Assembly (NCBI GenBank): GCA_039105265.1
Contig: JAPFFF010000003.1
Span: forward strand, 8,308,001 to 8,372,000
DNA length: 64,000 nt
Origin: Tritrichomonas musculus
Taxonomy: Eukaryota > Parabasalia > Tritrichomonadida > Tritrichomonadidae
Reading direction: 5' to 3'
The notes beneath the pieces are model-generated. The model saw only the letters and a list, made by a program, of their open reading frames with translations, had not been told where the DNA came from and searched no databases. This document shows positions 20,558 to 31,054 of the stretch, piece after piece; position 1 is the first letter of the stretch, and each line of letters starts with the position of its first letter. A program made the translations under genes and the position numbers.

Positions 20558-22516
20558 ATGGAAGTGACAATAAACAACAATCAATCAATTAACGATTGTA
20601 TTGACTTTATCAAACTTCGGACTCTTAGCATGAGGAATCGTGACTACAACAGAGCTTCCTATTTTTTAATAACTCCTGATGATTCACAATGGTCATTTAC
20701 ATTATTATCAATAGTTCTAAATGAATTTACTGGGTGGAGAATAGATTCTAAAAATGGCTGTAGAAACCAAACAAAAGCAACTGGGATACATTACTCTTTT
20801 TTTAGATTTAATTGCGAGTCAGATCCAGAAAAACATATAATTTGTAACATAACAGAAAGCATCATAGTTAAAGCAAGCAAAAGTCTTGTTGAATCTTGGA
20901 ATACTGAATTCATAAATGCATCATGGTACAAACTTACTTTTGTTTTAAATATAAAATCAACTGGTACAAGAGCATTAATCAGAGGTTCTCCATTATTATA
21001 TTATTCCGAAGAGGATTTCTCATCGATTTTCAGATCTTTTGCCTCTTTTTTTGTTGATAATGATATTTCATCTAATTGTGATGATACTGCTCATATTTTC
21101 AATTATTATACATCTTTTATAAGCAAAATAACTTATGAAAAAATTGATTTGAAAACGCTTAAATCTGATTGTGAAGGATACTTGTACTTAAAGTTGATCC
21201 AGCACAATGACACTGGCAGAAAATTAGATAAAATAGATCTTGAAGAAGGCCCTTATTTTGTCCTTGGAGGAACCTACTTAAGTCCATTTGCCAGTGACTT
21301 GATAAAAAATGAATATGTTAGAGGAATGCAACTTGACACTACATTTTCAATTTTACATAATTATGTAACGTCAATTCCTACATTAATTGCATTTAATGTA
21401 GGAATTCCTATTGGTTTCAGTTTTAGTTTAACTGAAGATGAAGATATATATATAGATTTTTTTTCTATTTTTCAGAACGTTTATGGCTTTCCAATAACAC
21501 AATACTTAGATGTAATACAATCCGATCAGGGACAAGCATTAAAATCAGCTGTAAAGAAGCTAGGAATTAAACACATATTTTGTTTAAGACACTTTTTGGT
21601 CAGTTTAAAAAAGTCGCAATTTTCTTATCAGGTTGGAAACCTTGTTCAAGCGACCTGTGATAGAGATTATAAAGCTCTTAAACAGCTATATGAAAACTCT
21701 TGGAAAGATCTTTCAAAGCAAAAATTAAAAAAATTAAAGAATATTCTAAAAAAAGCTGGACTTGACTTTATAGATAACGAAATTATCATTGATAACTCTC
21801 TGCTTTGGAAATCTGTTTCAATGCAAGAACGGCACTGGTTTCGAATGCCGTCTTGCACGAATCAAATAGAAAGTTGCCACGGTCACATGAATGCTTATAC
21901 TCCCAGACGAAATGAGCTTTTGACCTCAATAAGGAGAATTATAATTGAAATTATTGATCGTGATCATAATTTCAAATCGAATTTTCATCAAAATATTTTG
22001 AGTTATCAAAGAAAAATAAAAAGAATTGTAAAATATACACCTGCAGATATAATGAATGAAATGATAAATAATTATGAAACAAATATGAATGAAAATTCAT
22101 GTAACTGTGGAGATTCATTGTTGATATCTTCAATGATAGGAGTACAGTTGCCATGTTCTCACCTTCACTATTTAGGAATAGATTTTCCCAAAGTTACTCC
22201 TCCCAAAATTTCAATGATCAACCAAACAAATGGTGAATTAATAATAGAATATGACTTCAAAACATCTGAAAACGTTCAAACAAATTCAAGTTATTACACC
22301 AAAATGCATAAATATGTTATATCAACAATCAAAATGTATAGTCACAGCAAAAAGGCAAATGCTATTAAAAAATTTGTTTTGGATAAATTACCATTTGATA
22401 AAGTACCAGAAAAATTTGTTTTAGGTTACCCAATAGAAGTTTTCTCTGCTATCGACCAAGGAGTTTTACGTTTTTTTAAAGCAAAGAAAATTACAAAAAA
22501 GAAAACAAAAGAATAA
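20558..22516 (+). CDS. MULE transposase with SWIM zinc finger
   Basis: 652 aa from the ATG at 20558. The MULE-type DDE core shows Asp260 in QLDTTFS, Asp323 in IQSDQGQAL followed by HIFCLRHFL, and Glu438 in TNQIESCHGHMN. A SWIM-type zinc finger follows at about residues 513-536 (CNCG...CSHLH, CxCx(n)CxH), the usual partner domain in MULE proteins. The N-terminal 230 residues contain the DNA-binding region expected before the catalytic core, but no clear finger is visible; the C-terminus is Lys-rich. All three catalytic residues are present and the frame is intact, so the protein could be active. Confidence 0.85.
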   Translation: MEVTINNNQSINDCIDFIKLRTLSMRNRDYNRASYFLITPDDSQWSFTLLSIVLNEFTGWRIDSKNGCRNQTKATGIHYSFFRFNCESDPEKHIICNITESIIVKASKSLVESWNTEFINASWYKLTFVLNIKSTGTRALIRGSPLLYYSEEDFSSIFRSFASFFVDNDISSNCDDTAHIFNYYTSFISKITYEKIDLKTLKSDCEGYLYLKLIQHNDTGRKLDKIDLEEGPYFVLGGTYLSPFASDLIKNEYVRGMQLDTTFSILHNYVTSIPTLIAFNVGIPIGFSFSLTEDEDIYIDFFSIFQNVYGFPITQYLDVIQSDQGQALKSAVKKLGIKHIFCLRHFLVSLKKSQFSYQVGNLVQATCDRDYKALKQLYENSWKDLSKQKLKKLKNILKKAGLDFIDNEIIIDNSLLWKSVSMQERHWFRMPSCTNQIESCHGHMNAYTPRRNELLTSIRRIIIEIIDRDHNFKSNFHQNILSYQRKIKRIVKYTPADIMNEMINNYETNMNENSCNCGDSLLISSMIGVQLPCSHLHYLGIDFPKVTPPKISMINQTNGELIIEYDFKTSENVQTNSSYYTKMHKYVISTIKMYSHSKKANAIKKFVLDKLPFDKVPEKFVLGYPIEVFSAIDQGVLRFFKAKKITKKKTKE

Positions 22517-22783
22517 CTAAAAACTAACAATTAAAAATTAATTTTTAATATTTTATTGTTTCATATTATTTTTTTATTGTTTTCATTTGATCCAAATTTT
22601 TGTAAATATAATAAAAAAAATACATGACAAGATTTACGGTAATTTTTGCACGTTAAAATTTTTATGGCAAGATTTACGGAAAAAAATTTTTACCTATGAA
22701 TTTTCACAAAATTTAACAAACAGTTTAAAATTTCTCAACCAAATATGTTCTCAATTCTAATTAATCACATTAATATCTATCCA

Positions 22784-24271
22784 ATGGAGAGAATGCAGAC
22801 TCGCGAAAGAAAACCGAGAACAACTTCTGACTTTTCTCCCCCTTCGTCACAGCTAACAAAAAAACCAAAGAAAAAGCAAAGTCAGACAAAAAACAAAGCA
22901 AATAGCCAAAAACGCAAACCAAGCAATGAAAAAAGCAAACCAAGCAATGAAAAAAGTAAAACAAACAATGAAAAAAGTAAAACTAAAAATGAAAAAAATA
23001 AGGCAACTAATGAAAAAAGCAAATCAAAGTCTCAAACTAAAGATGAATCTAATAAAAGTATTCGAACAATTGAAATAAATAATTCAATAAAAGAAGGGCA
23101 ACAACAAAGTCCAAAATCTCAAAAGAAAAAAAAAGGCTCAACCAATTCGTCTACAAAAATTCCAGATAAATTAAAAATTTACGTTTCTCAAGAAATTTGG
23201 AACTCATGGTCAAATATTAGAAGAGATTCATTTAAGCAAATCATCCAAAATCCCAACTCGTTTTTTTATAGAAACCGACCACCTGGTGATCCTCAAAAAT
23301 TTGGTCCCTTTACTTCAGCTGAAGAAAAACAGTTTATTGACAGATTGAAATATTTTAGAGAGGAGCTTGGAGTAAATGATGGACTTTGGGGATATTTTTC
23401 TGTTCCAATTTTAGGTCGTGTTGGATATCAGTGCTCTAATTTTTATAGAACTCTTATTGCATCAGGAAAAATCATTGTAAACAGTTACGAAATGATGCCA
23501 GATGGAAAGCTTCGATATCTTTCAGGTGGCACAAAAATAGGTGGAAATAAACCACCTTCAAAAGTAATGCAAATACTTCAAGATGAAGCGCTTAATTTTA
23601 TTAATAAATGCTTTGATAATGCTAAGGAGGGAGAAGTTCCACAAGTTTTGAAGCCGATTGTTGTCAAGCAAGAACCGAAAAAGAATAAAAATGAAAAAAA
23701 CGAAACAAGTGATTCAGAAAAAGAAACAAGAACTGAAGATGAAAGCGAATCAGAAAAAGATGGCATTTTTATTGAAATAGGAAAAAGTAACATTAATCAA
23801 AGTTCCACATTTTTGAAAAATAATTTTGACTCATCTGCAATAAATAACGGTAAAAAGCGAACTTCAATTTCCACCAAAAATCAGAATGAATTCGATTTCA
23901 GTGGTTCAAGGGCGAGAAGAACAAGAAAAAGCAGTTTTTACGATAAATCAATGATTGGATCAAAAGGTTCTTATCGCGATGGTAGAAATAAATCTTCATA
24001 TGGCTACCCATATTCGAATACAAACCATTATTCATATACTTCTTTTTGCCCTTTAATTGGTGCAATCGATCCTTTTTCAAACTTACCGATTGAAAAACCG
24101 ATGATGGATCCAAAAGGAGTTGTGATGGATCGAAAATCATGGAAAAAAATTTTTAAAACAAATGTTCTTCCTCCATTCGATATTGCTGCATTTTCAATGG
24201 GAGATCTTATTGAAATAAATTCATATAACTTCGATGAATATCGATATTATATTACAAACATTGTTTGCTAA
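22784..24271 (+). CDS. Myb/SANT-like DNA-binding protein
   Basis: 495 aa if started at the ATG at 22784 (an in-frame ATG also exists at 22745). The N-terminal 120 residues are Lys/Ser-rich with a seven-residue repeat (NEKSKxx, about six times). The only folded region is about residues 134-265: FYRNRPPGDPQKFGPFTSAEEKQF..., then LGVNDGLWGYFSVPI-x-GRVGYQCSNFYR, with the Trp/Phe spacing of a Myb-like helix-turn-helix. Then come an acidic stretch (SDSEKETRTEDESESEKD), a basic Arg-rich segment (SRARRTRKSSF) and a conserved-looking C-terminus. The initiator-like TCACATTA at 22764 favours the later ATG. Probable nuclear or chromatin role; targets unknown. It is not part of the preceding MULE, whose candidate end lies 100 bp upstream. 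Confidence 0.65.
   Translation: MERMQTRERKPRTTSDFSPPSSQLTKKPKKKQSQTKNKANSQKRKPSNEKSKPSNEKSKTNNEKSKTKNEKNKATNEKSKSKSQTKDESNKSIRTIEINNSIKEGQQQSPKSQKKKKGSTNSSTKIPDKLKIYVSQEIWNSWSNIRRDSFKQIIQNPNSFFYRNRPPGDPQKFGPFTSAEEKQFIDRLKYFREELGVNDGLWGYFSVPILGRVGYQCSNFYRTLIASGKIIVNSYEMMPDGKLRYLSGGTKIGGNKPPSKVMQILQDEALNFINKCFDNAKEGEVPQVLKPIVVKQEPKKNKNEKNETSDSEKETRTEDESESEKDGIFIEIGKSNINQSSTFLKNNFDSSAINNGKKRTSISTKNQNEFDFSGSRARRTRKSSFYDKSMIGSKGSYRDGRNKSSYGYPYSNTNHYSYTSFCPLIGAIDPFSNLPIEKPMMDPKGVVMDRKSWKKIFKTNVLPPFDIAAFSMGDLIEINSYNFDEYRYYITNIVC
22917..23032 (+). repeat. 21-nt coding repeat (NEKSK heptads)
   Basis: About six imperfect copies of a 21-nt unit coding (S/N)NEKSK(P/T) within the Myb-like gene. Variation in copy number would keep frame. 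Confidence 0.75.
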
Positions 24272-25284
24272 AAAAATTTATATATTTCTTTTGTTAAAAA
24301 TAATATATTTAAATATATTAAATTAAAAACATATTTCTTCTTTATTTTGCATTTAAATGCATATTTATAACAAGTATAGTATAGTTTTTTATAATACATG
24401 TACTTGATATAAAGTATGGAAAGCCAAACAATTTTAAAATAGGGAATATCGTTTTTTTCTACCCCACTTTTTCAATAAATGCTTTATTTTGGATATATGA
24501 AAAAGGCACTATTTTCAATATTTATTTATGTATTATTATTCTATTCATGATAACATGAAAAATATATCAATTTCATATTTGGCTAAAATTTCTAACTTTT
24601 TTTTCGAGTCACCTTCCATCGTGAAAAAATTTAATGAGCTTAACCTGGATAATGACCTATGACGATCATGATTTTAACAATATACAATTCGTAATAATTT
24701 TGTTTTTGATTTTAATCATATGTAGTTTTTTCATAATCAATAATAATGCAAATTTATCAATTATTTAATAGTTACATATTATTAAATAAATTTAGATTTT
24801 AATTCATTTAAAATGAGTTTTATTTTATCTTTTTTTATTAAGATAAAATTATTTTATTTTTTTTCTTTTGAAAAAGTGGGACAGAAAAATACGATAACTC
24901 TTAAAATAGTTTAAAGAAAACCTCTCGAGAACCAATATTATTCCTAAATTTAAATTTTGATTTGTTATATAAGCAAGAATTAATAGTCTATTTTAAAAAC
25001 AAAAGCTTTAAATAACAAATAAAACTTTATTTAATTTTGTAAATAAAACTTTTTTTGAAATATTTGCGGATTAAACTTACTAGCTTTATTCAAAATCACG
25101 TGCTTTTGAATAATGATCTTAAAAATCCATACGCATTTGGCTGATTCAAATCAATCTCTACGATATTTTATATTTCATGAATTATTGATTTTATTTAAAA
25201 AGCGGATTTTACAATATATTTTAAAAAGTTGACAGGTCTCAAAAAATTGAAAATATTAATTCAATATGATTTCAATTAAAAAAA
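24272..25284. other. Intergenic region dominated by a MITE
   Basis: About 1 kb between the Myb-like gene and the LRR gene. It is occupied largely by the MITE at 24443-24900. The remainder (24272-24430 and 24910-25284) is A/T-rich with no supported feature. Confidence 0.5.
24443..24900. mobile_element. 458-bp MITE with 9-bp target duplication
   Basis: TTAAAATAG occurs immediately left (24434-24442) and right (24901-24909). The 33-bp terminal inverted repeats (left begins GGAATATCG and contains CCCACTTTTTCAA; right is its complement) agree at 27 of 33 positions. There is no open frame of interest. A 9-bp duplication is typical of MULE-mobilised elements, but the inverted repeat is unlike the candidate ends of the MULE at 19282-22682, so another MULE family probably moved it. 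Confidence 0.85.
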
Positions 25285-27561
25285 ATGGAATGCGAATATT
25301 TTCTGAAAGATAGTGACATTCGCCATCTAGAACAAATTCCACCCCACGATAAATTAAAAATTTTTTACGCAGATAATGGAACAATGATTAATTCCAAAGG
25401 CAAATTTAAATCTTGTTGTATAATCGAAAATATCGCCGGAATTTATTTTTATTACAAAAAAATAATGCGCCATCAGTTTCAACTTAAGCAATTTATTTCA
25501 ATATATGATATCGTAGAAATTAAATACATTGATTCTAAAAAAAGATTAGTAAAAACAAAAACTAAAGAAATTACTTTTACTTCGGATCATCCAGACAGGA
25601 CTGTTAGTAAATTATTATCAGCTCGTTCATGTTTATTTGATCAAATTCCTGACCTAAATCCAATTAAAATATCAAAATTTCCAACAATTCCAACCATATC
25701 TCGAAGCCGTCCAGCAGAAAATAATCTAAACATATCTTCTTTAAGATATATATGCCAATGTCTACGTGTTAACGATGTACCAATTGATTCAATGATCAGT
25801 ATCCTTAATAAAATAGAAAAAAGAACAAATCAAACTGTTACAATTGATGATAAAATCAAAATATTAAGTAATTTACACGCCATTTCAGATCCAATTGCCA
25901 CAAATAAAAATGTTACCACAGTTTGTCTTAAGAAAGTTTCTCCATTTGTGGTTTGCACTTTAACGCATCTTTTTTTAAAGACATCAACGTCAATACAAAC
26001 GTTTATTTTTGATGGATTTGCATCCATAATACCTCCACAATTAAAATTATCAAAAATGACCAAAATGAAAAGGCCTATATCATTTATTTTAGATAGTTGT
26101 AAATTTGATGATACATCTTTTCTAGCTCTTATACGTGAATTTAGCCAATTCCCAGGAGAATTTCAACGACTTTCTTTCAATAATATTCGTTTGACATCAA
26201 AAATGTGTGAAGATATAATAAATATTATGCCTAGATTTCGTTCTTTACGAACTCTTGAAATGATTGAAATGAATCAAATCGAAATGACAAATAATTTAAC
26301 AGAAAGTGTTTTAAACTCGCTAATAAGAGTTCTTCTTAATCATTGCAGATTTCTTAGTCGAATTACATTTTCCTTCAAGACCAACGGTTCAGAACCATTT
26401 CCAATACCTGTTCAAATGAATAATTTTTATAGTTACTCAGTTTTATCAGAAATAGTAATATCAGGACAAGACTTAACACAACAATTTTCTGATAACTCAT
26501 TAAAACTACCTTCATATATAAGACTTCTTGATTTCAGTCGCTGTATATTTTCTAATCAATCAATTCAGGGGTTATTTGGCCAATTAAATAATTATGATAA
26601 ACCATTATCACTCACACTTTCAGATATCACTATTACTGACTCAACCTGGCCACAGTTTTTTGAGAGCTTATCATCTCTTCAGCCACTCAAATGCATCAGT
26701 GAGCTTGACTGGAGTGGCAACAAATTACAGAAAGATCAAATTGACACTTTTTGCGACTTTTTCATTGATCCAGATGTATTTCGTTATTTGGGAATCGATC
26801 GAATCTTCAATACTAAAAATATAGACGTTTTGAATGCGTTATTAGAATCACTTAAAAAAGTCAAAAAATTGTGGGGAATTTCGGTCGGAGGAGATTCACG
26901 TTATAATTTTTCTGGATCTTCATTTAGTACACTTTTAACAGCCTTAAAAACAATTGTTCCTTTTCATTCTCTTCGAATTGATGGACAACAGATGTCAGAG
27001 CCTGATCTTATCATGCTTGTAGACTTTTTGAATGAAAATGATCAAATATGTGAGTTATCATGTAATGGGAGCATGATCCAAAACGTAAGAAGCTTCTTTG
27101 GATTCTTCGCAGAGGTTTTCAGAAGAACTGGTCTTCGTGCAATTTCTCGTCCCGTGGAAAATATCAACCAGATCATTGAAAAATGCAAAAATCAAGGCCA
27201 GGATCATGATATTTTTGATGAAGAATGGGAAAACTTTCGGTCAAAGATTAGTGGCCTTCATAATGTAGCCTCAAAAAGTGTTAGAAGTTGCTTCTTCCTC
27301 TATGAAGAAAAATGGAGAAATGGAGAATCTAATGAGATTGAACTTTACTTCAAATTCATTAATAAATTCCCAATTTCTTTCTTTGAACTTGGTGAATATG
27401 ACCCTTTGCTACTAGATTATTGCTCAAAGGACACTTCTCCAATATTATCGATTCACCAGATAGATTCGGATTCAACTGATAATTCTATACCTAATATGAA
27501 ATTAGCATCTATTCAAGCTAATTTACTTCATATACCTTTCCAAGCTCCACTCGATTTCTGA
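25285..27561 (+). CDS. Leucine-rich repeat protein with PH-like N-terminus (CARMIL-like)
   Basis: 758 aa. Residues 1-120 resemble the pleckstrin-like N-terminal domain seen in CARMIL-type proteins (DKLKIFYADNG..., IYDIVEIKYI, HPDRTVSKLLSAR). Residues 200-640 hold RNI-type leucine-rich repeats with regular LxxLxFxxxxL...IxxL patterns, including LRLLDFSRCIFSNQSI-like and LDWSGNKLQKDQI-like units. The last 100 residues have no clear domain. Trichomonads encode many such proteins; CARMIL relatives regulate actin capping, but a capping-protein interaction motif is not recognised here, so the role is inferred as cytoskeletal or scaffold. No signal peptide or membrane segment. Confidence 0.72.
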   Translation: MECEYFLKDSDIRHLEQIPPHDKLKIFYADNGTMINSKGKFKSCCIIENIAGIYFYYKKIMRHQFQLKQFISIYDIVEIKYIDSKKRLVKTKTKEITFTSDHPDRTVSKLLSARSCLFDQIPDLNPIKISKFPTIPTISRSRPAENNLNISSLRYICQCLRVNDVPIDSMISILNKIEKRTNQTVTIDDKIKILSNLHAISDPIATNKNVTTVCLKKVSPFVVCTLTHLFLKTSTSIQTFIFDGFASIIPPQLKLSKMTKMKRPISFILDSCKFDDTSFLALIREFSQFPGEFQRLSFNNIRLTSKMCEDIINIMPRFRSLRTLEMIEMNQIEMTNNLTESVLNSLIRVLLNHCRFLSRITFSFKTNGSEPFPIPVQMNNFYSYSVLSEIVISGQDLTQQFSDNSLKLPSYIRLLDFSRCIFSNQSIQGLFGQLNNYDKPLSLTLSDITITDSTWPQFFESLSSLQPLKCISELDWSGNKLQKDQIDTFCDFFIDPDVFRYLGIDRIFNTKNIDVLNALLESLKKVKKLWGISVGGDSRYNFSGSSFSTLLTALKTIVPFHSLRIDGQQMSEPDLIMLVDFLNENDQICELSCNGSMIQNVRSFFGFFAEVFRRTGLRAISRPVENINQIIEKCKNQGQDHDIFDEEWENFRSKISGLHNVASKSVRSCFFLYEEKWRNGESNEIELYFKFINKFPISFFELGEYDPLLLDYCSKDTSPILSIHQIDSDSTDNSIPNMKLASIQANLLHIPFQAPLDF

Positions 27562-27904
27562 TTTTATATTTATCAAATATATTTTCAGAAATTTTACTGA
27601 CTTTGTTTTTTTTTTAACACATTTTTTTATTTTAATTATTATTACTTTTTATTGAATCGTTGCTTTTTTGTACTCAATTGTATAAAAAAAATTTTAGAGA
27701 TATTATTATTTTTATTGTTTTCAAAAGAATTCCATTCAATCAAAAAATATGCTTTACATCTAAATTTATAACATTATACACAAGCCCTTTTCTTTTAAAA
27801 GAATGCATAGCAAAAGTTTTAACGATTAAACAACAACAATCAAAATATTTTTGAATACTTTACAAAACGATTAATTGGTCAAATAGCTTTGGCTAAATTT
27901 AAAA
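27562..27904. other. Intergenic, nothing recognised
   Basis: About 340 bases between two same-strand genes. The 64-codon frame at 27660-27854 begins at a TTG and has no recognisable content. Confidence 0.5.
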
Positions 27905-30900
27905 ATGTGGGAATTTCATCATCCTTGTCGCCCCCATTTATCAGATTTCCAAATAAGAATTGGTAAAAAGAAAATACCTTGTAATAAAGAAGTTGCTTCA
28001 ATATTAAGTCCAGTCATTAAAAATTTTATATCACGTTATCCACAAAAAGATCATTATTCGACTAGTTCTTCTGAAATTGATCTTGAACATAAAAAAGACA
28101 TTGATAGAATTGATATACGAGTATTATCATGCCTTTTTCTTGGGATAAATTTTGTAATTAATGAAAAAAATCGATTACCACTTCATTTGCTTTCAAATTT
28201 TCTTCAAATTGATACGTTAACAGCATTTTTAGATGAAATATACTATAAAATTCAAGCTTATCAGACCGATTTTTCAGAAACTCCTGAAGTTAAAGATCTA
28301 CTTTTTTTAGAACTTATGATATTTCAATTGAATGAGAACAGTTTTGACAATGTATTGAATTACATTGATGAAAATGTAGATCACTTTGGTCATTCAACGA
28401 TATGTAGAATATTATTTAGTTTTTATTTTGCACGACCGTTGAAGCGACCGTTATTTTTTGAATTAATTTTTAAATTGAAAAATGTTTCAATGGAAGACGT
28501 TATGAATTCGAACTCGTACAAGAGTCCACATGTTACATCTGAAATGAGCACGTTAGTAGATTTCTATCGTAAGAAGGAAGAAGGCATTGAAAAAGTTGAA
28601 AATGATTCTGATGATGATTCAAAACTATTCAAAATAATTCAAAATGACGACCTTGAAAAATTCATTGAAATTTCAAATACAGCTGATTTTGATATCAATA
28701 AAAAAATTGACAAAAGTGATGAGTATACAACTCTTTCTGGTTCGTGTAGTTTGATTTGTTTGTCTGCTTTTTTCGGAGCTGAAAAAATCTTCAATTATTT
28801 GAATTTAAATCATGCATTTTTCACATCACAAGTCGTTAAATATGCTATATGCGGAGGCAGCACAGCTATCATTCATTCGCTTGAGAACGCGCCAAATAAT
28901 ATTTCATTTGATAATACGTTGAGTTTCGCAATTATGTACCATCATCACGAACTTTTTGAATGGCTAATTGAATCTAAGTTTCAAAAATTGAATGCTGACA
29001 AATTAATTGATAAGATTTTGTTCTTCTCAAATTTTAAAACTTTGGACTACGTGATTAAGAAGATTAATGATTTTCAACATTTCACTCTCTCTGCTTTCCA
29101 AAATGGCGTCTTGATGATCGCAAAGGTTGTGAATCATTTCGACAATTTGATTGACCCAATTTTGAATGACATTCTCAATTACAATATGAACAAAAATATG
29201 CTCATTAGTTGCTGCTTTAATTTGCAAAATGACATCTTTAAGTACCTCCTGTCACTGTGCATCAAAAAGGATCCAGATTTAATCTTCAAAACACAGAACA
29301 GAGATTTCCAGAACCTGCTTCACATCTGCTGCATCAATGACAACTTCAGACTACTGCAATATTTGATTGACCAAACAAAACCAGAAAAAGCGAAAAGAGA
29401 AAAAGATAATCTAACAGAAAAAGTTGATCCGTCAGAAAAAGTGGATACAGAAAAAGTTAATCCAACAGAAAAAGTTGATTCAAAAGACCAAAAAAATACA
29501 GAAAATATTGCTGCAAGTAATGTACAATCTAAAAGTGACACGATTAACAATAAAGAGCCTTTGTATGACCAAATATTATCAGAAAATAATTCACAATCAA
29601 ACTCATTTGAATCCTTTGTTAACAAGCTTGACCGGAATGAGAGCACGCCATTGAAGATTGCGTGCGAGTACATGAAAGAGAAGTCAATTGACACTCTTCT
29701 CAGCCTGCCGGAAGTTGATCCGAATCTCTCGAATCCAATTCTTGAAGTTCTTTCGCAGCAATCGTATGAGCAAGTCTACCACTTTTTCAATAACGCACGT
29801 TTTGACATCACTTTGGCACCGGCCATTCTAGACATGTCAATTTCGTGCAACAACTCATACAAAATCATTGAGCTAATCATGTCCAATCCGCACATAAATG
29901 AAGAGATTGTCATGAACGCGATGTACTCGCTGCTCAAGAACATCGATCTCTTCCCGAACCTCAACTCGTTCAAAATCATGTTCAGTAATGTGGATGTCAC
30001 TTTTCAAGACAAGTTTGGTAACACTTTTTTGCATCGAATTTGCAAGGAATGCAGAAGTTATGAACTTTTTGAATTGATTCAAATACTTGTTTCAATTAAC
30101 TCACAAATTTTGAATATAAACAATTACGACAAACCGTCAGGAAAGAAGGCATTCGCACTGCTTTGCGAGAACTGTTCAAAGGCACCGAACGACATCATTG
30201 ACATTGTCATTAAATCGAGGGACTTCATGATCAATCATCCCGACATGAAACTTTTTGAATCAGACGTGAACTCACTCATTGAAGTGAGCAAGATTCAATA
30301 CGTCGACAACGTTGAGGACGATGACGATGACGAAGCTAACTTTGACATGCAAAATTCAGGACGTTACATCGAGTCTGAGGCAGAAAGCGTTGATTCTTAC
30401 AGCGACCACCCGTCGCTGCTGAAGGACGAGGACATCGTTGGCACTTACTTGTACCCGCACAGTGGCGCGGGGCAGCCATTCGGCTACGGAAGGGCCGCCG
30501 GCGAAGAGGAGGAGGAAGAAGAAGAGGAAGAAGAGGATGACAACGATAGAAATTTTGCAACTATCGTCGTTGTCTCTGATAATGATGACGACGAGAGTAA
30601 AAGAGATGAGGACGATGACGGGGATGACGTGCTGGCTTTGAGTGATGAAAGTGACGGCCAAATAAGAACTCAAAAATTGAAAGAATCAGATATATCAAAT
30701 TCTGAAAGCGACATGAGCGTTGTGGACGTTCAAAGTTGTGATAGTGACGTAAATATATCTTTGCAGAGTAGCGAAGGAGATGTTAACGATTCAAGTGATG
30801 TTAATGAAATTGCTGATGTTGACGATTCTAATGACGATAATGATGGGTTGGTAAACCCAAATTATATTGAAAGTAATAACGATGATGTCGACGATATCGA

Positions 30901-31054
30901 TGAATTTCATTCAAGTGAAAATGACGATGCTGATATGAGAATTCATAATACTGATTTTTATGGATCCGACCAAAATAATTCAAATGAAAAGATGGAAAAC
31001 GTCAATTCAACTGATGAAAACTCTGAAGAAGAAATGCCAGATATTGATGAATAA
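27905..31054 (+). CDS. BTB-like/ankyrin-repeat protein with acidic tail
   Basis: 1049 aa. The N-terminus (FQIRIGKKKIPCNKEVASILSPVIKNFI) has the look of the BTB-like domain that opens many trichomonad ankyrin proteins. Divergent ankyrin repeats of the DUF3447 style fill residues 230-800 (CLSAFFGAEKIFNYLNLN, YAICGGSTAIIHSLE, LLHICCINDNFRLLQYLI, TPLKIACEYM). A Lys/Glu/Thr repeat (TEKVDPSEKVD...) interrupts them at about 495-525. The last 230 residues are Asp/Glu/Ser-rich, with one run of ten Glu, and probably disordered. The DNA from about 29640 to 30520 is clearly richer in G/C and in NNC/NNG codons than the first half. Presumably a cytoplasmic scaffold; partner unknown. Confidence 0.8.
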   Translation: MWEFHHPCRPHLSDFQIRIGKKKIPCNKEVASILSPVIKNFISRYPQKDHYSTSSSEIDLEHKKDIDRIDIRVLSCLFLGINFVINEKNRLPLHLLSNFLQIDTLTAFLDEIYYKIQAYQTDFSETPEVKDLLFLELMIFQLNENSFDNVLNYIDENVDHFGHSTICRILFSFYFARPLKRPLFFELIFKLKNVSMEDVMNSNSYKSPHVTSEMSTLVDFYRKKEEGIEKVENDSDDDSKLFKIIQNDDLEKFIEISNTADFDINKKIDKSDEYTTLSGSCSLICLSAFFGAEKIFNYLNLNHAFFTSQVVKYAICGGSTAIIHSLENAPNNISFDNTLSFAIMYHHHELFEWLIESKFQKLNADKLIDKILFFSNFKTLDYVIKKINDFQHFTLSAFQNGVLMIAKVVNHFDNLIDPILNDILNYNMNKNMLISCCFNLQNDIFKYLLSLCIKKDPDLIFKTQNRDFQNLLHICCINDNFRLLQYLIDQTKPEKAKREKDNLTEKVDPSEKVDTEKVNPTEKVDSKDQKNTENIAASNVQSKSDTINNKEPLYDQILSENNSQSNSFESFVNKLDRNESTPLKIACEYMKEKSIDTLLSLPEVDPNLSNPILEVLSQQSYEQVYHFFNNARFDITLAPAILDMSISCNNSYKIIELIMSNPHINEEIVMNAMYSLLKNIDLFPNLNSFKIMFSNVDVTFQDKFGNTFLHRICKECRSYELFELIQILVSINSQILNINNYDKPSGKKAFALLCENCSKAPNDIIDIVIKSRDFMINHPDMKLFESDVNSLIEVSKIQYVDNVEDDDDDEANFDMQNSGRYIESEAESVDSYSDHPSLLKDEDIVGTYLYPHSGAGQPFGYGRAAGEEEEEEEEEEEDDNDRNFATIVVVSDNDDDESKRDEDDDGDDVLALSDESDGQIRTQKLKESDISNSESDMSVVDVQSCDSDVNISLQSSEGDVNDSSDVNEIADVDDSNDDNDGLVNPNYIESNNDDVDDIDEFHSSENDDADMRIHNTDFYGSDQNNSNEKMENVNSTDENSEEEMPDIDE

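Larger units (their letters stand above)
19282..22682 (+). mobile_element. MULE-type DNA transposon with tandem-repeat 5' arm
   Basis: Contains the MULE transposase at 20558-22516. Candidate ends are TTTCCGTAAATATTGTCA (19282-19299) and an inverted partner at 22665-22682, matching at 16 of 18 positions; a second similar word, TGACAAGATTTACGG, sits 40 bp inside the right end (22625). No convincing 8-10 bp target duplication was found, so the borders are provisional. The left arm contains a 119-bp tandem array. Confidence 0.5.

Noticed and set aside
10602-24910. Polinton/retroelement remains in the transposon-rich block
   Set aside because: No polymerase, integrase, capsid or reverse-transcriptase motifs were seen; all elements here are plain DNA transposons or MITEs.
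30336-30673. Minus-strand frames opposite the acidic tail of the ankyrin gene
   Set aside because: Shadow of GAG/GAT-rich codons on the true strand; no domain.
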